From NCBI GenBank assembly GCA_964644375.1, contig CAZXWJ010000061.1, positions 1-19,185 on the forward strand: a DNA stretch of 19,185 nucleotides, given 5' to 3'. A program made the translations under genes and the position numbers. Source of the stretch: CAYNYM01 sp964644375. Its GTDB lineage: Bacteria; Desulfobacterota; DSM-4660; Desulfatiglandales; HGW-15. Below are positions 6,401 through 14,545 of the stretch, in pieces (within the stretch, counting starts at the first letter, position 1; each line of letters starts with the position of its first letter). The notes under the pieces are model-generated. The model did no database searches. It was not told the origin of the DNA and saw nothing but the letters and a program-made list of their open reading frames with translations.

Positions 6401-8361
6401 AAACCTACCTGACGCCCGGCGCTCGATGGGTGGCCCGCTGGTCGGACGGGGAACTCCTGGCCGCGGTCAAAGATTGTGGCCGGGTGGCTGCCATTACGGG
6501 CTATCCCGGAATCAATGAGGACTGGGAAGGCGACATGATGACCCTGATTCACAACACCATTCAGTGGCTCACGGGCAAGGTCAGCGTCCTGGCCGCGGCG
6601 TCTGATATGACCGGCAACTACAATAACATCCTCGGTATGCTGAAGGGCAATCCCGGACTGGGCCCCATTCTGGATTATAGTGTACGTTATGGAACCCCCG
6701 GGCGGGGCCTGCTTGAGTCATTTCCCGTGGTCATGACCTGGACGAATTATCCTTACAACGATCCGGTGGCCATGGGGGACATACTGGCGGACTACGTGGA
6801 CGGGGGCGGAAAGGCCCTGACCACCATGTTTTCCATGGGGACACACGGGTATGCCATGGAAGGACGCTTCGTGGATCAGGACTATGGTCCCATCACAGGG
6901 AGTGACACTCTTTACTCGACTTCCTCTCTGGGCAGTTATGATCCGGATCATCCCGTCATGAACGGGGTCTCCGCGGCTTCTTCCTCTTACAGGCTGGCCG
7001 ATACCTCTCTGACGGCGGATGCCACGGAGGTGGCCCGCTGGGCCGACGGAGAACTCTTTGTGGGGGTCAAGAACGACCGCTCCACCGCCGCAGTCACTGC
7101 TTTTCCTGGACATTCCTGGACCGGCGACCTGGACAACGTCATCTGGAACAGCATCAACTGGCTGGGGGCATCACGCCCGGTGATCGAGGGCATTGAATTT
7201 GACTCGTGCATCTCCGAACTCTGCACTTCGAATATTTTGGTCTATGCCTGCGATCCGGCCGGCGGCACCCTGAGCTATACCTGGCAGGCCCTGGATGAAG
7301 GATGGATTCTCGGATCCGGGCCCAACGTGGCCTTTGATCCGCCCAACGCCCCGTCCCATGACTATCCGGCCCGGGTCAAGGTCACGGTTACCTCCTCGGC
7401 CACCGGGTTGTCCGCATCCAGCATCCTGAACATTACCGTCAAGTTGGGCGGCGATGCCAATGGATCGGGCAGGGTGGATATCCTGGACAAGCGTATCGTA
7501 CGGGATGCATACGGTGCAACGCCAACCTCCCCAAACTGGGATCCCCGGGCCGACGTGAACTGCAGCGGCCGGGTGGACATCCTGGATAAGCGGGTCGTGA
7601 GGGACCAGTATGGTATGACCGGCTGGGCCTGCGTGCCGCCCTTCTGTGAAGATTTCAACGACGGTGTGGCCAACAGCTGGGTCACCGACGGGTCCGGTCT
7701 CTGGTCCGTGCTGGAGGTCGAACCCGGTGAGAGTGTTTATGTCATGGAGGGAAACGGCGGAAGCACCTGGCGTTACAGCACCTATTCCCGGGTCTACAAG
7801 GATTTCACCTATGAGACGGACGTGACGAGAACCGCGGGCTACGACAATGCCTTTAACGGCATTATTTTCAGGTCCGACGGCACCCTGCAGAACTGCTATC
7901 AGTTTGGTGCAGACCTGGATCTTGGGTGGTATTGGTTCGGAAAGTATGTGGGCGGGGTCTTTACCTGGCTTACCTCGTGGCGGGATTCCCCGGCCATCAA
8001 CCTGGGCCTGGGGGCCTGGAACCGGCTCAAGGCCGTGTGCAGCGGTCCCAATATCTCCCTGTACATCAATGATGTCCTCGTGGGTTCGTATTTCGATACA
8101 TCGCACACGGAAGGTCGCGTGGGGGTGGTGTGCTGGGACGAACAAAGCGATGATGTGGTCCATTGGGACAACGTCTGTGTGAGCCTGGATTCCGCTGTCT
8201 ACGAACCCGGAACAACGTCTGCGCCTGCTCCGGCAGAGGAACCCGGTGATCCCCGCATGACGCCCGAGAACATTGAAGCGGAAACCTTTGAATCGCCAGA
8301 CAGGGAACCGCCTGAACCCCTTCCGGTCTCCGATAGGCCGCCGGCTGCCGGGGGGAATTGA
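3490..8361 (+). CDS. Secreted gingipain-like C25 cysteine peptidase with tandem GATase-like domains, X-module, dockerin and LamG-like domain
   Basis: 1623 residues. ATG 3490 follows GGAGGAGG by 7 bases. Residues 1-29 are a signal peptide (ending THA). About 40-250 resembles the C25 propeptide (GVPLLPVKTAKILIPFG). The peptidase C25 domain spans about 253-632, starting YTYVIITSDALE, with catalytic His489 in NSAGHGNNGG and Cys519 in YTWACYTASFD, and ending LLGDPETSL as in gingipains. Three Rossmann-like, ThuA/class-I-amidotransferase-like domains follow (about 638-830, 835-1030, 1032-1225). The last two are a tandem copy offset by exactly 600 bp, sharing VMTWTNY and MFSMGTH. Then come the PKD/Ig-like X-module (about 1228-1318), a two-repeat dockerin (1321-1378, ILDKR in both helices), a LamG-like beta-sandwich (about 1385-1572) and a Pro/Glu-rich tail. 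There is no membrane anchor, so surface retention would depend on the dockerin. It should cleave extracellular protein; substrate specificity cannot be read. Confidence 0.95.
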   Translation: MQTKRRSNPWVWTFVLVVGIFLLTPTHAMGDTEVTYSFKAPTLSGAQDMTGGSRASGDGQTPAAGEFVSIDMPGTLKFTDRPGVPLLPVKTAKILIPFGETVGEVRVIPGNAVALPGAYSIEYSRLPSHTAESQQAAEEGPNPSIYGSSDPFPGILFQVVSTQMKRGARILIVNLFPVQYRPASGEVSYYKNLRVIVETTRTEQQAGEESSGPGDLTPVARTVDNPSELKTYPGMEVTDDGSIRMMSTAEPPYTYVIITSDALESAFGVLAAHKISRGISATVVTTTWVYANYSGTRPAGGTDNQTRIRNFIIDAYNNWGTEYVLLGGDDEIIPHRGCYGYVSTYPSPTTDDDIPTDLYYACLDGTWDNDADGIYGESNDGSGGSEIDLMSEVYVGRATVDTTTEADHFVSKTMAYEQGTPPESGLMTGTQLYHAPLTWGGDHKDEIAAYFPTGWGITTLYERDGTCSSTTVVNALNSNDHSILNSAGHGNNGGFSNIDRADVDGLTNTSYPFVYTWACYTASFDNRTSSGSYETDDCIAEHFVENATGAFAYVGNSRYGWYSRGSTGGTSQQFDKTFFDTFFNDGIDNLGRTLVDSKEDLVGSVGTTGSYRWVYFCLNLLGDPETSLQGGVAPKASILFFSNYSNTSNEVERLQSLGYAVTESSNAADLTLVNLRNYDILMIYIAEPSYYSTQNTEIRNWVREERGGLIVVQPNATGSVSVFPAGFEVSISSIYLPATYAACIANDLHPITHGLADADLSGNFDQVEDTAIGSDWDILARDCDDTSQVVLLAGVYGTGRLVFNTHNFNPGSYDPGSNEYWEQMLEWALTGNRTSVLVAAADDVGDAVNLLKNYPDLGPVHYFDARAGTPSLALMHYYDVVMTWTNYEYSNAVEMGNVLAEYVDGGGKVLLNMFSMGTHTWRLQGRFMDEQYSPISGGAIDYSDADLGSYDPTHPLMQGVREVSDYYRLQETYLTPGARWVARWSDGELLAAVKDCGRVAAITGYPGINEDWEGDMMTLIHNTIQWLTGKVSVLAAASDMTGNYNNILGMLKGNPGLGPILDYSVRYGTPGRGLLESFPVVMTWTNYPYNDPVAMGDILADYVDGGGKALTTMFSMGTHGYAMEGRFVDQDYGPITGSDTLYSTSSLGSYDPDHPVMNGVSAASSSYRLADTSLTADATEVARWADGELFVGVKNDRSTAAVTAFPGHSWTGDLDNVIWNSINWLGASRPVIEGIEFDSCISELCTSNILVYACDPAGGTLSYTWQALDEGWILGSGPNVAFDPPNAPSHDYPARVKVTVTSSATGLSASSILNITVKLGGDANGSGRVDILDKRIVRDAYGATPTSPNWDPRADVNCSGRVDILDKRVVRDQYGMTGWACVPPFCEDFNDGVANSWVTDGSGLWSVLEVEPGESVYVMEGNGGSTWRYSTYSRVYKDFTYETDVTRTAGYDNAFNGIIFRSDGTLQNCYQFGADLDLGWYWFGKYVGGVFTWLTSWRDSPAINLGLGAWNRLKAVCSGPNISLYINDVLVGSYFDTSHTEGRVGVVCWDEQSDDVVHWDNVCVSLDSAVYEPGTTSAPAPAEEPGDPRMTPENIEAETFESPDREPPEPLPVSDRPPAAGGN

Positions 8362-8387
8362 AATCTAATCATGGAACAACCTTAACC

Positions 8388-8415
8388 GGGCGGACGGGAA
8401 TCGGCCTGTCCGCTT
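8388..8415 (+). terminator. Hairpin after the C25 peptidase gene, no T run
   Basis: GGGCGGAC (8388-8395) pairs with GTCCGCTT (8408-8415): six Watson-Crick and two G-T pairs around a 12-base loop, 27 bases after the stop. The lack of a following T run makes it a weak intrinsic terminator or an RNA-end stabiliser. Confidence 0.4.
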
Positions 8416-8591
8416 GATTGCCCCGGGGAGGTCGGAGTGCATGGGGCAAGGAAGAGACTCCGGGTAGAGATCGACCGGGCCCTGACGCAGGATGGGAGCC
8501 GTTTGAGGTCCTATTGGCCGGATTCCTGATACCCCGCATAGAAAACAATTCGCATTCTGGCCCTTGAATATGAAACCCGGGAAAAATCAAT

Positions 8592-8654
8592 GCTATCCTG
8601 GACAAGCGGGTGGTGAGAGATCAGTACGGGGATACGGGTTGTGCGTGTCCCTGA
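8592..8654 (+). pseudogene. Orphan 3' end of a dockerin gene
   Basis: In frame to TGA 8652 this reads AILDKRVVRDQYGDTGCACP, the last half-site and tail of a dockerin. The match to the end of the S8 peptidase gene (12634-12693) is 56 of 60 bases by hand count, including GGTTGTGCGTGTCCCTGA. The frame is closed upstream by TGA at 8571, and there is no first dockerin repeat, X-module or catalytic part. It is a relic of a fourth dockerin gene, or of a duplicated S8 gene end, left in the 525-bp gap between the C25 and S8 genes. The rest of that gap (8416-8591 and 8655-8886) shows only small GC-rich hairpins. Confidence 0.88.
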
Positions 8655-8886
8655 AAAGGTGAGTGGAAAGTTCAACTTTTTGGGTGCGAATAAAGCATCC
8701 AGGGCCACAGTGCCCGGCTTTGGCTTAACCCCGGAGGGGGATAAGAGTTACAAACGAGGAGTGACAAGTGATTGAAGTTGCGGTGCCGCTTCGCGATATT
8801 TATTTATGAACCTGGCAAAAAAGACCCTTTGGATCGTCATGCCGGTGCAAACTGGAAGTCGCTGACAAAAAGAAAAGGAGGGTCCC

Positions 8887-11800
8887 ATGCAAAAAATAAC
8901 TTTTTTAGCGCTTGTATGCGTGATCAGTGCAATCTGGTTGCCGGAGACGGCCATCGCTCAGGGTGATGAACCTGAAGGAAAGCCGCTGAGCGGGTACTAC
9001 ATCGGTCCTGGCGAGGAGAAGATTCCGCTGACAGGGACACAGGAGTCGGCGGAAGGAGATGAGGGCGCCGCAGCGGCTGCATCGGCCATTCAGAATGTAC
9101 CGGTGATCGATGATGCTCTGGCCGAAAAGACCATGGAGATGGATCCGACGGATCTCATCCGGGTGATCATTTTCCTGGACTATTTGCCCCACGACGTGAT
9201 CGCGTCACAGGTTCGGGCAAAATACGGCCGGGAGATCAATGCCATCCGCCAGGAGGTCAAAGACGTCCACGCCGAATACACCGCGCAGCGGCGCCAGGAT
9301 ACCTTGAGTGATCAAGAGAATTACTCCGATGCACTATTAGATATGAGCACCGACGAGCGGGAAACTCTGCGCGATATCAACGAGCGCAACGAGGCCCTCT
9401 CGTTGACCATGCACAGGGAGATCGCAGTGACGCTTAATGCCGATATCCAGCGATACCAGGAAAGTGTCAAGACAGGCATCGAACAGATCGGTGGCATGGT
9501 CGAATTCGGCACCACCGTGGGCAATGCGGTCATAGCGCTGGTTCCTGCTGGTGCCCTGCATGAGATCGCCGCCCTCCGCAAAGTGGCACGGGTAGTGGCG
9601 GACCGCAGGATGGAGCAGGATCTGAATATCGCCGCTGCTGCTGCCAAAGTCAGCGACTCCGGGGGATTGTGGGCCAACGGTGAAGACGGCGGAATCTATG
9701 ATCCCGCAGTCCTGGACAGCGGCACCGATCTGAATCACCCTGGCCTCGAGGACGATGCCGGTCGGGAGAACCACTGGTCGTGGTACCTGGTCAGCGGCAG
9801 CGCCGACCCTTTATATAATGACTATTCGGGCATAGATGACAGAAACGGCCACGGCACCCACGTCATGGGCATCGTGGGCAGTTATGGCACCACTGCCTAC
9901 CCCAACCATCTGGGCATGGCCCATGGTGCGGAAAAAACGGTGCATCTAAAGGCCGCTTTTCACAGGACGGACGGACGAGGCTCCATGTACCAGACGGATG
10001 CCATGTGGCTTGTAGACCGAGCCCTCTATCACCAGGAGCAGTTGTATCCCACTTTCGGCACGGATGAATTCAATGATGACGTGGACGGAATCAACCTGAG
10101 CTATAGCGGGGAAACCGACGTGGATGAAACGGACTACAGCCGTTTCTGGGATTCGGTGGTTTCCGGCTATGCCGACACCGTGGTGACCCTTTCGGCCGGA
10201 AACTCGGGGCCGAGCAACGCCTACTTTCGCAGTCCCGCATGCAGTTACAATGCCATCACCGTGGCCAATGTGAACGACCAGAACACGGCCGACCGCAGCG
10301 ATGACACGATCTGGCCCAGCAGCACCCGGGGTCCCACGGAAAACGGCCGACGCAAGCCGGATATCGCCGCACCGGGAACAAGTATCTCATCGTGTAACAC
10401 ATTCTGGGAAACCCAATCGGACTATGTCAATAAAACAGGCACCAGCATGGCCACCCCCATGATGCAGGGCCTGGCCATGGCCATGATGGATGCGGGGGTC
10501 CTTGATGAAAAGGAGATCAAGGCCCTTCTCGTCAATACGGCACAGAAGAATGAACCCGGTATCAATTTCGAGTCCGACAGCGACGGCTGGAGCGAGGCCT
10601 ATGGGTGGGGTTATGTCAATGCCTGGGCCGCCTACTACCACCGCGCGGATGTCGACAGCTATACGGTTACGGAACGCGATACAACCGGTGACTATATCCT
10701 GCTGTCCGGGCAGTTGCGCGACGAAGGGTCCGGCGGCGAGGGGCGTGACCGCGTCACTATGGCCTGGAACCGCCATGCCACCTACAATCCCCATGATTAC
10801 CCCACGACTTATTATAATCTCAGCGATCTGAACCTGCGGCTTTACCGGGAGGCGGATGACTACTTGATTGATAATGATCTCACCTCAAGGGACAATGTGC
10901 ATCAGGTGCGCATCAACAGTGGCGCTTCTGCCACCGATGTGGTGGTCAAGGCCTATGCCTGGTCCACTGACTTTGCCCATGGCGGAGCCACCGAATCCTT
11001 TGCCCTGGCGACGGAGGAAGATTTTATTGAAGTGGACTTGCCAGCAGACTTTCAGGCATGGGGAAGCTACCCCGCTGAGATGGAACCCAATGAAGAAAGA
11101 GAATTTGAATGGTGGATGGACAACAAAAGTGACATCGCCAGCCACTCCAATCAGTTTGATCTTGTTTTGCCGACTGGGTGGACAAGAGTTTCCGGTGCTG
11201 ATCCATATCTTGCCGGCTCTGTTGCGGTCGGCGGCACGGCAACGCATGCCACGTGGATATTGCGCGCCCAGGCAACACCCCAGGACGGGGTTCATGTGAA
11301 TGTCGACCATACCCACAACTCATACGCCGAAGCGTGGGGACCTCACCGGTGGTACATGCCGGTTAATGTACGCTGGGATACCACCCCGCCAAGCCCCGAC
11401 CCCATGACCTGGACCACCGAGCCCTACCAGCTCAGCACCTCCCAGATGAGAATGGTGGCCACCACCGCATCGGACCTTCACGGGCCGGTCGCCTATCATT
11501 TCTGGAGAGATTTGAGTGCAGGGGGGGCGAGCACCGATCTGGGCTATCACAGCAGTTCGACCTATACAGATTCCGGGCTGGCCGTAAATACCCAGTACCG
11601 CTATTATGTCCAGGCCCGAGACAATGCCACCAGTCCCAATGTCACGAGCTGGTCTTCTCCCAGTCACGAGTACACAGCCATCGAGACCCCCACCGGCGTG
11701 ACGTTCGGCACCAGAACCTCCACGAGTATTCAGGCCAGATCCACCAATACGCCCTCGGGCCTGACTCGCGGAAGCTCAGGATTGATCATTTACAATGCTT

Positions 11801-12693
11801 CTGCCGGAACCAGCAGCGGGTGGAAGCAGAACAACAACTGGTGGACCAGCAGCGGGTTGACCCCCAACACCCAGTACGGCTTCAGGGCCAGGGCCAGAAA
11901 CGGAGACGGGGATTTGTCCCCCTATTCGGGGTACGCCTACCTCCGCACCCTGGCGGCCCTGCCGGGTACGGCCGCCTTCTCCAACATTACTCAAACGAGT
12001 ATCCGTGCCAACTGGACGGCCAACGGCAATCCTGCAGGAACGGAATATTATTGTGGAAACACCACTCAAGGAACCGGTTCCGGCTGGACCACTTCCGCCT
12101 CCTGGACCAGCTCGGGTCTTTCCTGCGGTCAGTCCTATACCTTCCGGGTGAGGGCAAGAAACACGGACGGGATCGCGACCGACTGGGTCTCGCTGGGGTC
12201 CCGGTCGACACTGCCCTGCGATGATGATCCGCCGGTCATCGATGACATCGACTTTGACGGTTGTATCTCCGAACTCTGCAGGTCGGCCGTCAGTGTCACG
12301 GCCCACGACCCGGCAGGGGGAACCCTGACATACGCCTACACGCCATTGAACGATGGGGACATCGATGGTTCGGGTGCCGACGTGGCCTTTAACCCGCCCG
12401 ATTCCGGGCCCCATCCCTGCCCGTACCGGATCGAAGTCGAGGTCACTTCCAGTGTCAGTGGGCTGAGCGATACTGAAGTGATTGAAATTACGGTCCACCT
12501 CGCGGGTGATGCCAACGGTTCCGGCCGGGTGGACATCCTGGACAAACGACTGGTGCGCGACGCCTTTGGCTCGGTACCCGGTGATCCGAACTGGGATCCC
12601 TGGGCCGACGTGAACTGCAGCGGCCGAGTGGACATCCTGGACAAGCGGGTGGTGAGAGATCAGTTTGGGAACACGGGTTGTGCGTGTCCCTGA
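8887..12693 (+). CDS. Secreted subtilisin-like S8 serine peptidase with FN3-like repeats, X-module and C-terminal dockerin
   Basis: 1268 residues. ATG 8887 follows AAAAGGAGGG by a few bases. Signal peptide about 1-22 (ending TAIA). About 95-250 is a propeptide resembling inhibitor I9: RVIIFLDYL at one end and GNAVIALVPAGALHEI at the other, split by about 100 charged helical residues. The S8 domain spans about 265-575, with a full catalytic set: Asp277 in AVLDSGTDLNHPGL, His322 in RNGHGTHVMG, oxyanion Asn439 in LSAGNSGPS and Ser520 in GTSMATPMM. A beta-rich region follows, then three FN3-like repeats (about 832-932, 934-1022, 1023-1110; NTQYRYYVQARDN, NTQYGFRARARNG and SYTFRVRARNTDG mark the F strand). 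The X-module is 1115-1205 and the dockerin 1207-1264, ending GCACP. There is no anchor. It should be an extracellular endopeptidase held by a cohesin. It lies between two copies of its own 60-bp 3' end. Confidence 0.96.
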   Translation: MQKITFLALVCVISAIWLPETAIAQGDEPEGKPLSGYYIGPGEEKIPLTGTQESAEGDEGAAAAASAIQNVPVIDDALAEKTMEMDPTDLIRVIIFLDYLPHDVIASQVRAKYGREINAIRQEVKDVHAEYTAQRRQDTLSDQENYSDALLDMSTDERETLRDINERNEALSLTMHREIAVTLNADIQRYQESVKTGIEQIGGMVEFGTTVGNAVIALVPAGALHEIAALRKVARVVADRRMEQDLNIAAAAAKVSDSGGLWANGEDGGIYDPAVLDSGTDLNHPGLEDDAGRENHWSWYLVSGSADPLYNDYSGIDDRNGHGTHVMGIVGSYGTTAYPNHLGMAHGAEKTVHLKAAFHRTDGRGSMYQTDAMWLVDRALYHQEQLYPTFGTDEFNDDVDGINLSYSGETDVDETDYSRFWDSVVSGYADTVVTLSAGNSGPSNAYFRSPACSYNAITVANVNDQNTADRSDDTIWPSSTRGPTENGRRKPDIAAPGTSISSCNTFWETQSDYVNKTGTSMATPMMQGLAMAMMDAGVLDEKEIKALLVNTAQKNEPGINFESDSDGWSEAYGWGYVNAWAAYYHRADVDSYTVTERDTTGDYILLSGQLRDEGSGGEGRDRVTMAWNRHATYNPHDYPTTYYNLSDLNLRLYREADDYLIDNDLTSRDNVHQVRINSGASATDVVVKAYAWSTDFAHGGATESFALATEEDFIEVDLPADFQAWGSYPAEMEPNEEREFEWWMDNKSDIASHSNQFDLVLPTGWTRVSGADPYLAGSVAVGGTATHATWILRAQATPQDGVHVNVDHTHNSYAEAWGPHRWYMPVNVRWDTTPPSPDPMTWTTEPYQLSTSQMRMVATTASDLHGPVAYHFWRDLSAGGASTDLGYHSSSTYTDSGLAVNTQYRYYVQARDNATSPNVTSWSSPSHEYTAIETPTGVTFGTRTSTSIQARSTNTPSGLTRGSSGLIIYNASAGTSSGWKQNNNWWTSSGLTPNTQYGFRARARNGDGDLSPYSGYAYLRTLAALPGTAAFSNITQTSIRANWTANGNPAGTEYYCGNTTQGTGSGWTTSASWTSSGLSCGQSYTFRVRARNTDGIATDWVSLGSRSTLPCDDDPPVIDDIDFDGCISELCRSAVSVTAHDPAGGTLTYAYTPLNDGDIDGSGADVAFNPPDSGPHPCPYRIEVEVTSSVSGLSDTEVIEITVHLAGDANGSGRVDILDKRLVRDAFGSVPGDPNWDPWADVNCSGRVDILDKRVVRDQFGNTGCACP

Positions 12694-13201
12694 ACCTGTG
12701 ACGGGATTTTAAGAAAAATCATCATCAGATAAATTCAAAGGCGGGGTCGGAAAGGCCCTGCCTTTGATGTGTCCAGCTCTGCAATTTTTACAGGGACAAA
12801 TGACCTTCAGGAGTCATCTTGAAGAACATTCGATGTTTCCCTGAAGACATAGAAGCATAAATTCATTAATGGTATAGACTTTTTTGTGCTTCTGGATTAC
12901 AAATCAATGAGCATGAATAATGATCAGGTTTTATTATAAACCCGGACATCACACTGAGTTTCCCATGGAAACACGCTTCGACATGATTGCTCCTGCCCTC
13001 TGTAAAGAGGTTCCCCTTCCTGCGTATCCTTTTGCTTTCTATTCCGGAAAAATTAAGCTCACCCAGAAAACGGCGTTTGAACCCGACAAGCTCAGCGGTT
13101 CCCGTTGATCTGAGCTTTTTAAATATAAAAAAATCTTTATGGGTGATGAAGACTCTGTTTTTTTCTTCAATCTGCTTTTTCTGTCATTGGAGGGTTTTTC
13201 A
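12694..13201. other. AT-richer intergenic region before the PAS-LuxR gene
   Basis: 508 bases. It contains the hairpin at 12736-12766 and a short AGAAGCA/TGCTTCT inverted pair around 12850-12892. Short frames (for example 12920-13108) lack a ribosome site and any recognisable family. The frame of the next gene is open back to 13139 but the preferred start is 13202. The promoter of the regulator presumably lies here; I cannot place -35/-10 boxes with confidence. Confidence 0.5.
12736..12766 (+). terminator. Hairpin after the S8 peptidase gene
   Basis: CAAAGGCGGGG (12736-12746) pairs with CCCTGCCTTTG (12756-12766), an 11-bp stem with one G-T wobble and a 9-base loop, 43 bases after the stop. 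The following bases (ATGTGTCC) have no T run, so it is a probable but atypical terminator. Confidence 0.5.
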
Positions 13202-14488
13202 ATGACCTCAAGACCGATTCGTGAAGAAGTGAATGAAAAGACCGATAACCTGAACAATACCCCCTGTGTTCACAAACCGACCCTAGAAGGTCTACCGATA
13301 AAGAGTCATATCCTGGAATCATTTATCCAGGCCGTTGCCATTGCAGAATTTGGAGGCAAGTTGGCGTATGCGAACAATTCCTTCATGGAGTTGTGGGGAT
13401 ATGATAATATTCATGAAATCCTGGGCCGCTCTCCTCTGGAATTCTGGAAAGAACAGGAAAAGGCCGGAGTCGTCTTGACCTCCCTGCAAAGTGAAGAAAG
13501 ATGGGTGGGTGACCTGGTCGCGAGGAGAAAAGACGGGTCATTTTTCGATGCCCATCTCTCGGCGAGCACCGTCATGGACGAGACAGGCAGACCCATCTAT
13601 GTGATGGGTTCGTTCATTGACGTTTCCGAGTGCAGATATTTAGAAAATGGCCTGAGAAGGCAGGAATTTCGAAATCAAATGATTCTTGAAACCGCCATGG
13701 ATGGTTTCTGTGTGATGGATACGGAAGGGAAGATTGTTGAAGCGAATCATGTGGCATCCGAAATTTTAGGCTATTCACCCGAAGAAATCGTGGGGTTGAG
13801 TATCCAGGATCTCGAGGTCAAAGAGACCCGGCGCGAAACCCGAACCCACATTAGAAAGATCATCAAGGCAGGGGCTGATCGATTCGAGACAAAGCATCGT
13901 CATAAAAAAGGTTGGATTGTAGACCTGGAAGTCAGTGTGAATCTTGTCGAAATGAGCGATGAGAAATTTTTCTTTTTATTTCTTCGTGATCTTACCGAGA
14001 GGAGGCAGGCTGAACGAGCGTTGAAAGCAAAAGAGCAGGAACTGGAGATGCAGACAAAAAATCTGGCGGAAATGAATACTGCGTTTCGGGTCTTACTGAA
14101 CAGGAGGGATGAAGACAAAAGGGAAATTGAATCGAAGGTGTTGTTCAATATACGTGAACTGGTTGTTCCCTATCTGGAAGAGTTGAAGCGGAGCGGGTTG
14201 AATGAAAGGCAAGGGTCTTTTGTCACGATTCTGGAGTCCAATCTGGGAACCGACCTGATTTCATCCTTTTCGCAGGAGTTATCCTCCAGACATATCAAAC
14301 TCACTCCTGCGGAGATTAAAATATCAAGTCTCATAAAGCAGGGCAACACCACGAAAGAAATAGCCGATCTGTTGAGTCTTTCAGTGAGAACCATCGAGAC
14401 ATACCGGAAGACTATCAGAAAGAAACTCCGTCTTACCAACCAGAGGGAAAACCTCAGATCCTACCTGCTATCCATCGAAAATGGGTAA
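13202..14488 (+). CDS. PAS-PAS-LuxR transcriptional regulator
   Basis: 428 residues from ATG 13202. I chose this start over the upstream in-frame ATG at 13139 because TTGGAGGG (13187-13194) lies the right distance before it and the extra 21 residues are hydrophobic and unlike the family. PAS 1 is about 35-150 (IAEFGGKLAYANNSFMELWG; GRPIYVMGSFIDVSE). PAS 2 is about 160-275 (MDTEGKIVEANHVASEILGY; FFFLFLRDLTERRQAE). A charged coiled coil (about 275-315) and a helical linker follow. The C-terminal LuxR/GerE helix-turn-helix is about 365-425 (LTPAEIKISSLIKQGNTTKE; LSVRTIETYRKTIRKKL). There is no receiver, kinase or membrane domain, so it looks like a cytoplasmic one-component sensor. Such proteins are common in Desulfobacterota. 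Its place among secretome genes suggests local control; the direct repeats at 14546-14582, downstream of its stop, are candidate sites. The ligand is unknown. Confidence 0.93.
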   Translation: MTSRPIREEVNEKTDNLNNTPCVHKPTLEGLPIKSHILESFIQAVAIAEFGGKLAYANNSFMELWGYDNIHEILGRSPLEFWKEQEKAGVVLTSLQSEERWVGDLVARRKDGSFFDAHLSASTVMDETGRPIYVMGSFIDVSECRYLENGLRRQEFRNQMILETAMDGFCVMDTEGKIVEANHVASEILGYSPEEIVGLSIQDLEVKETRRETRTHIRKIIKAGADRFETKHRHKKGWIVDLEVSVNLVEMSDEKFFFLFLRDLTERRQAERALKAKEQELEMQTKNLAEMNTAFRVLLNRRDEDKREIESKVLFNIRELVVPYLEELKRSGLNERQGSFVTILESNLGTDLISSFSQELSSRHIKLTPAEIKISSLIKQGNTTKEIADLLSLSVRTIETYRKTIRKKLRLTNQRENLRSYLLSIENG

Positions 14489-14545
14489 ATCACACCCCCA
14501 ATTTTACCCCAATATTACAGGGTTGTTTCTTTAGTCGTTTTTACT

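Noticed and set aside
5077..6552. A 491-codon minus-strand open frame inside the C25 peptidase gene
   Set aside because: It is a shadow of the GC-rich plus-strand gene: rich in Gly, His, Ile and Val, with no ribosome site or family motif, while the plus strand has clear domains throughout.
7171..8163. A 330-codon minus-strand open frame across the X-module, dockerin and LamG-like part
   Set aside because: Complementary shadow of a well-supported coding region; no start signal or recognisable protein.
8281..8361. PEP-like motif (EPPEPLP) at the C-terminus of the C25 peptidase
   Set aside because: No hydrophobic helix or basic tail follows, so it is a low-complexity Pro/Glu tail and not a sorting signal.
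11776..12498. A 240-codon minus-strand open frame within the S8 gene
   Set aside because: Shadow frame opposite the FN3-like and X-module coding sequence, Gly/Arg/Pro-rich with no family features.
12920..13108. 62-codon plus-strand frame before the PAS-LuxR gene
   Set aside because: No Shine-Dalgarno, no motif, and codon content unlike the neighbouring genes.
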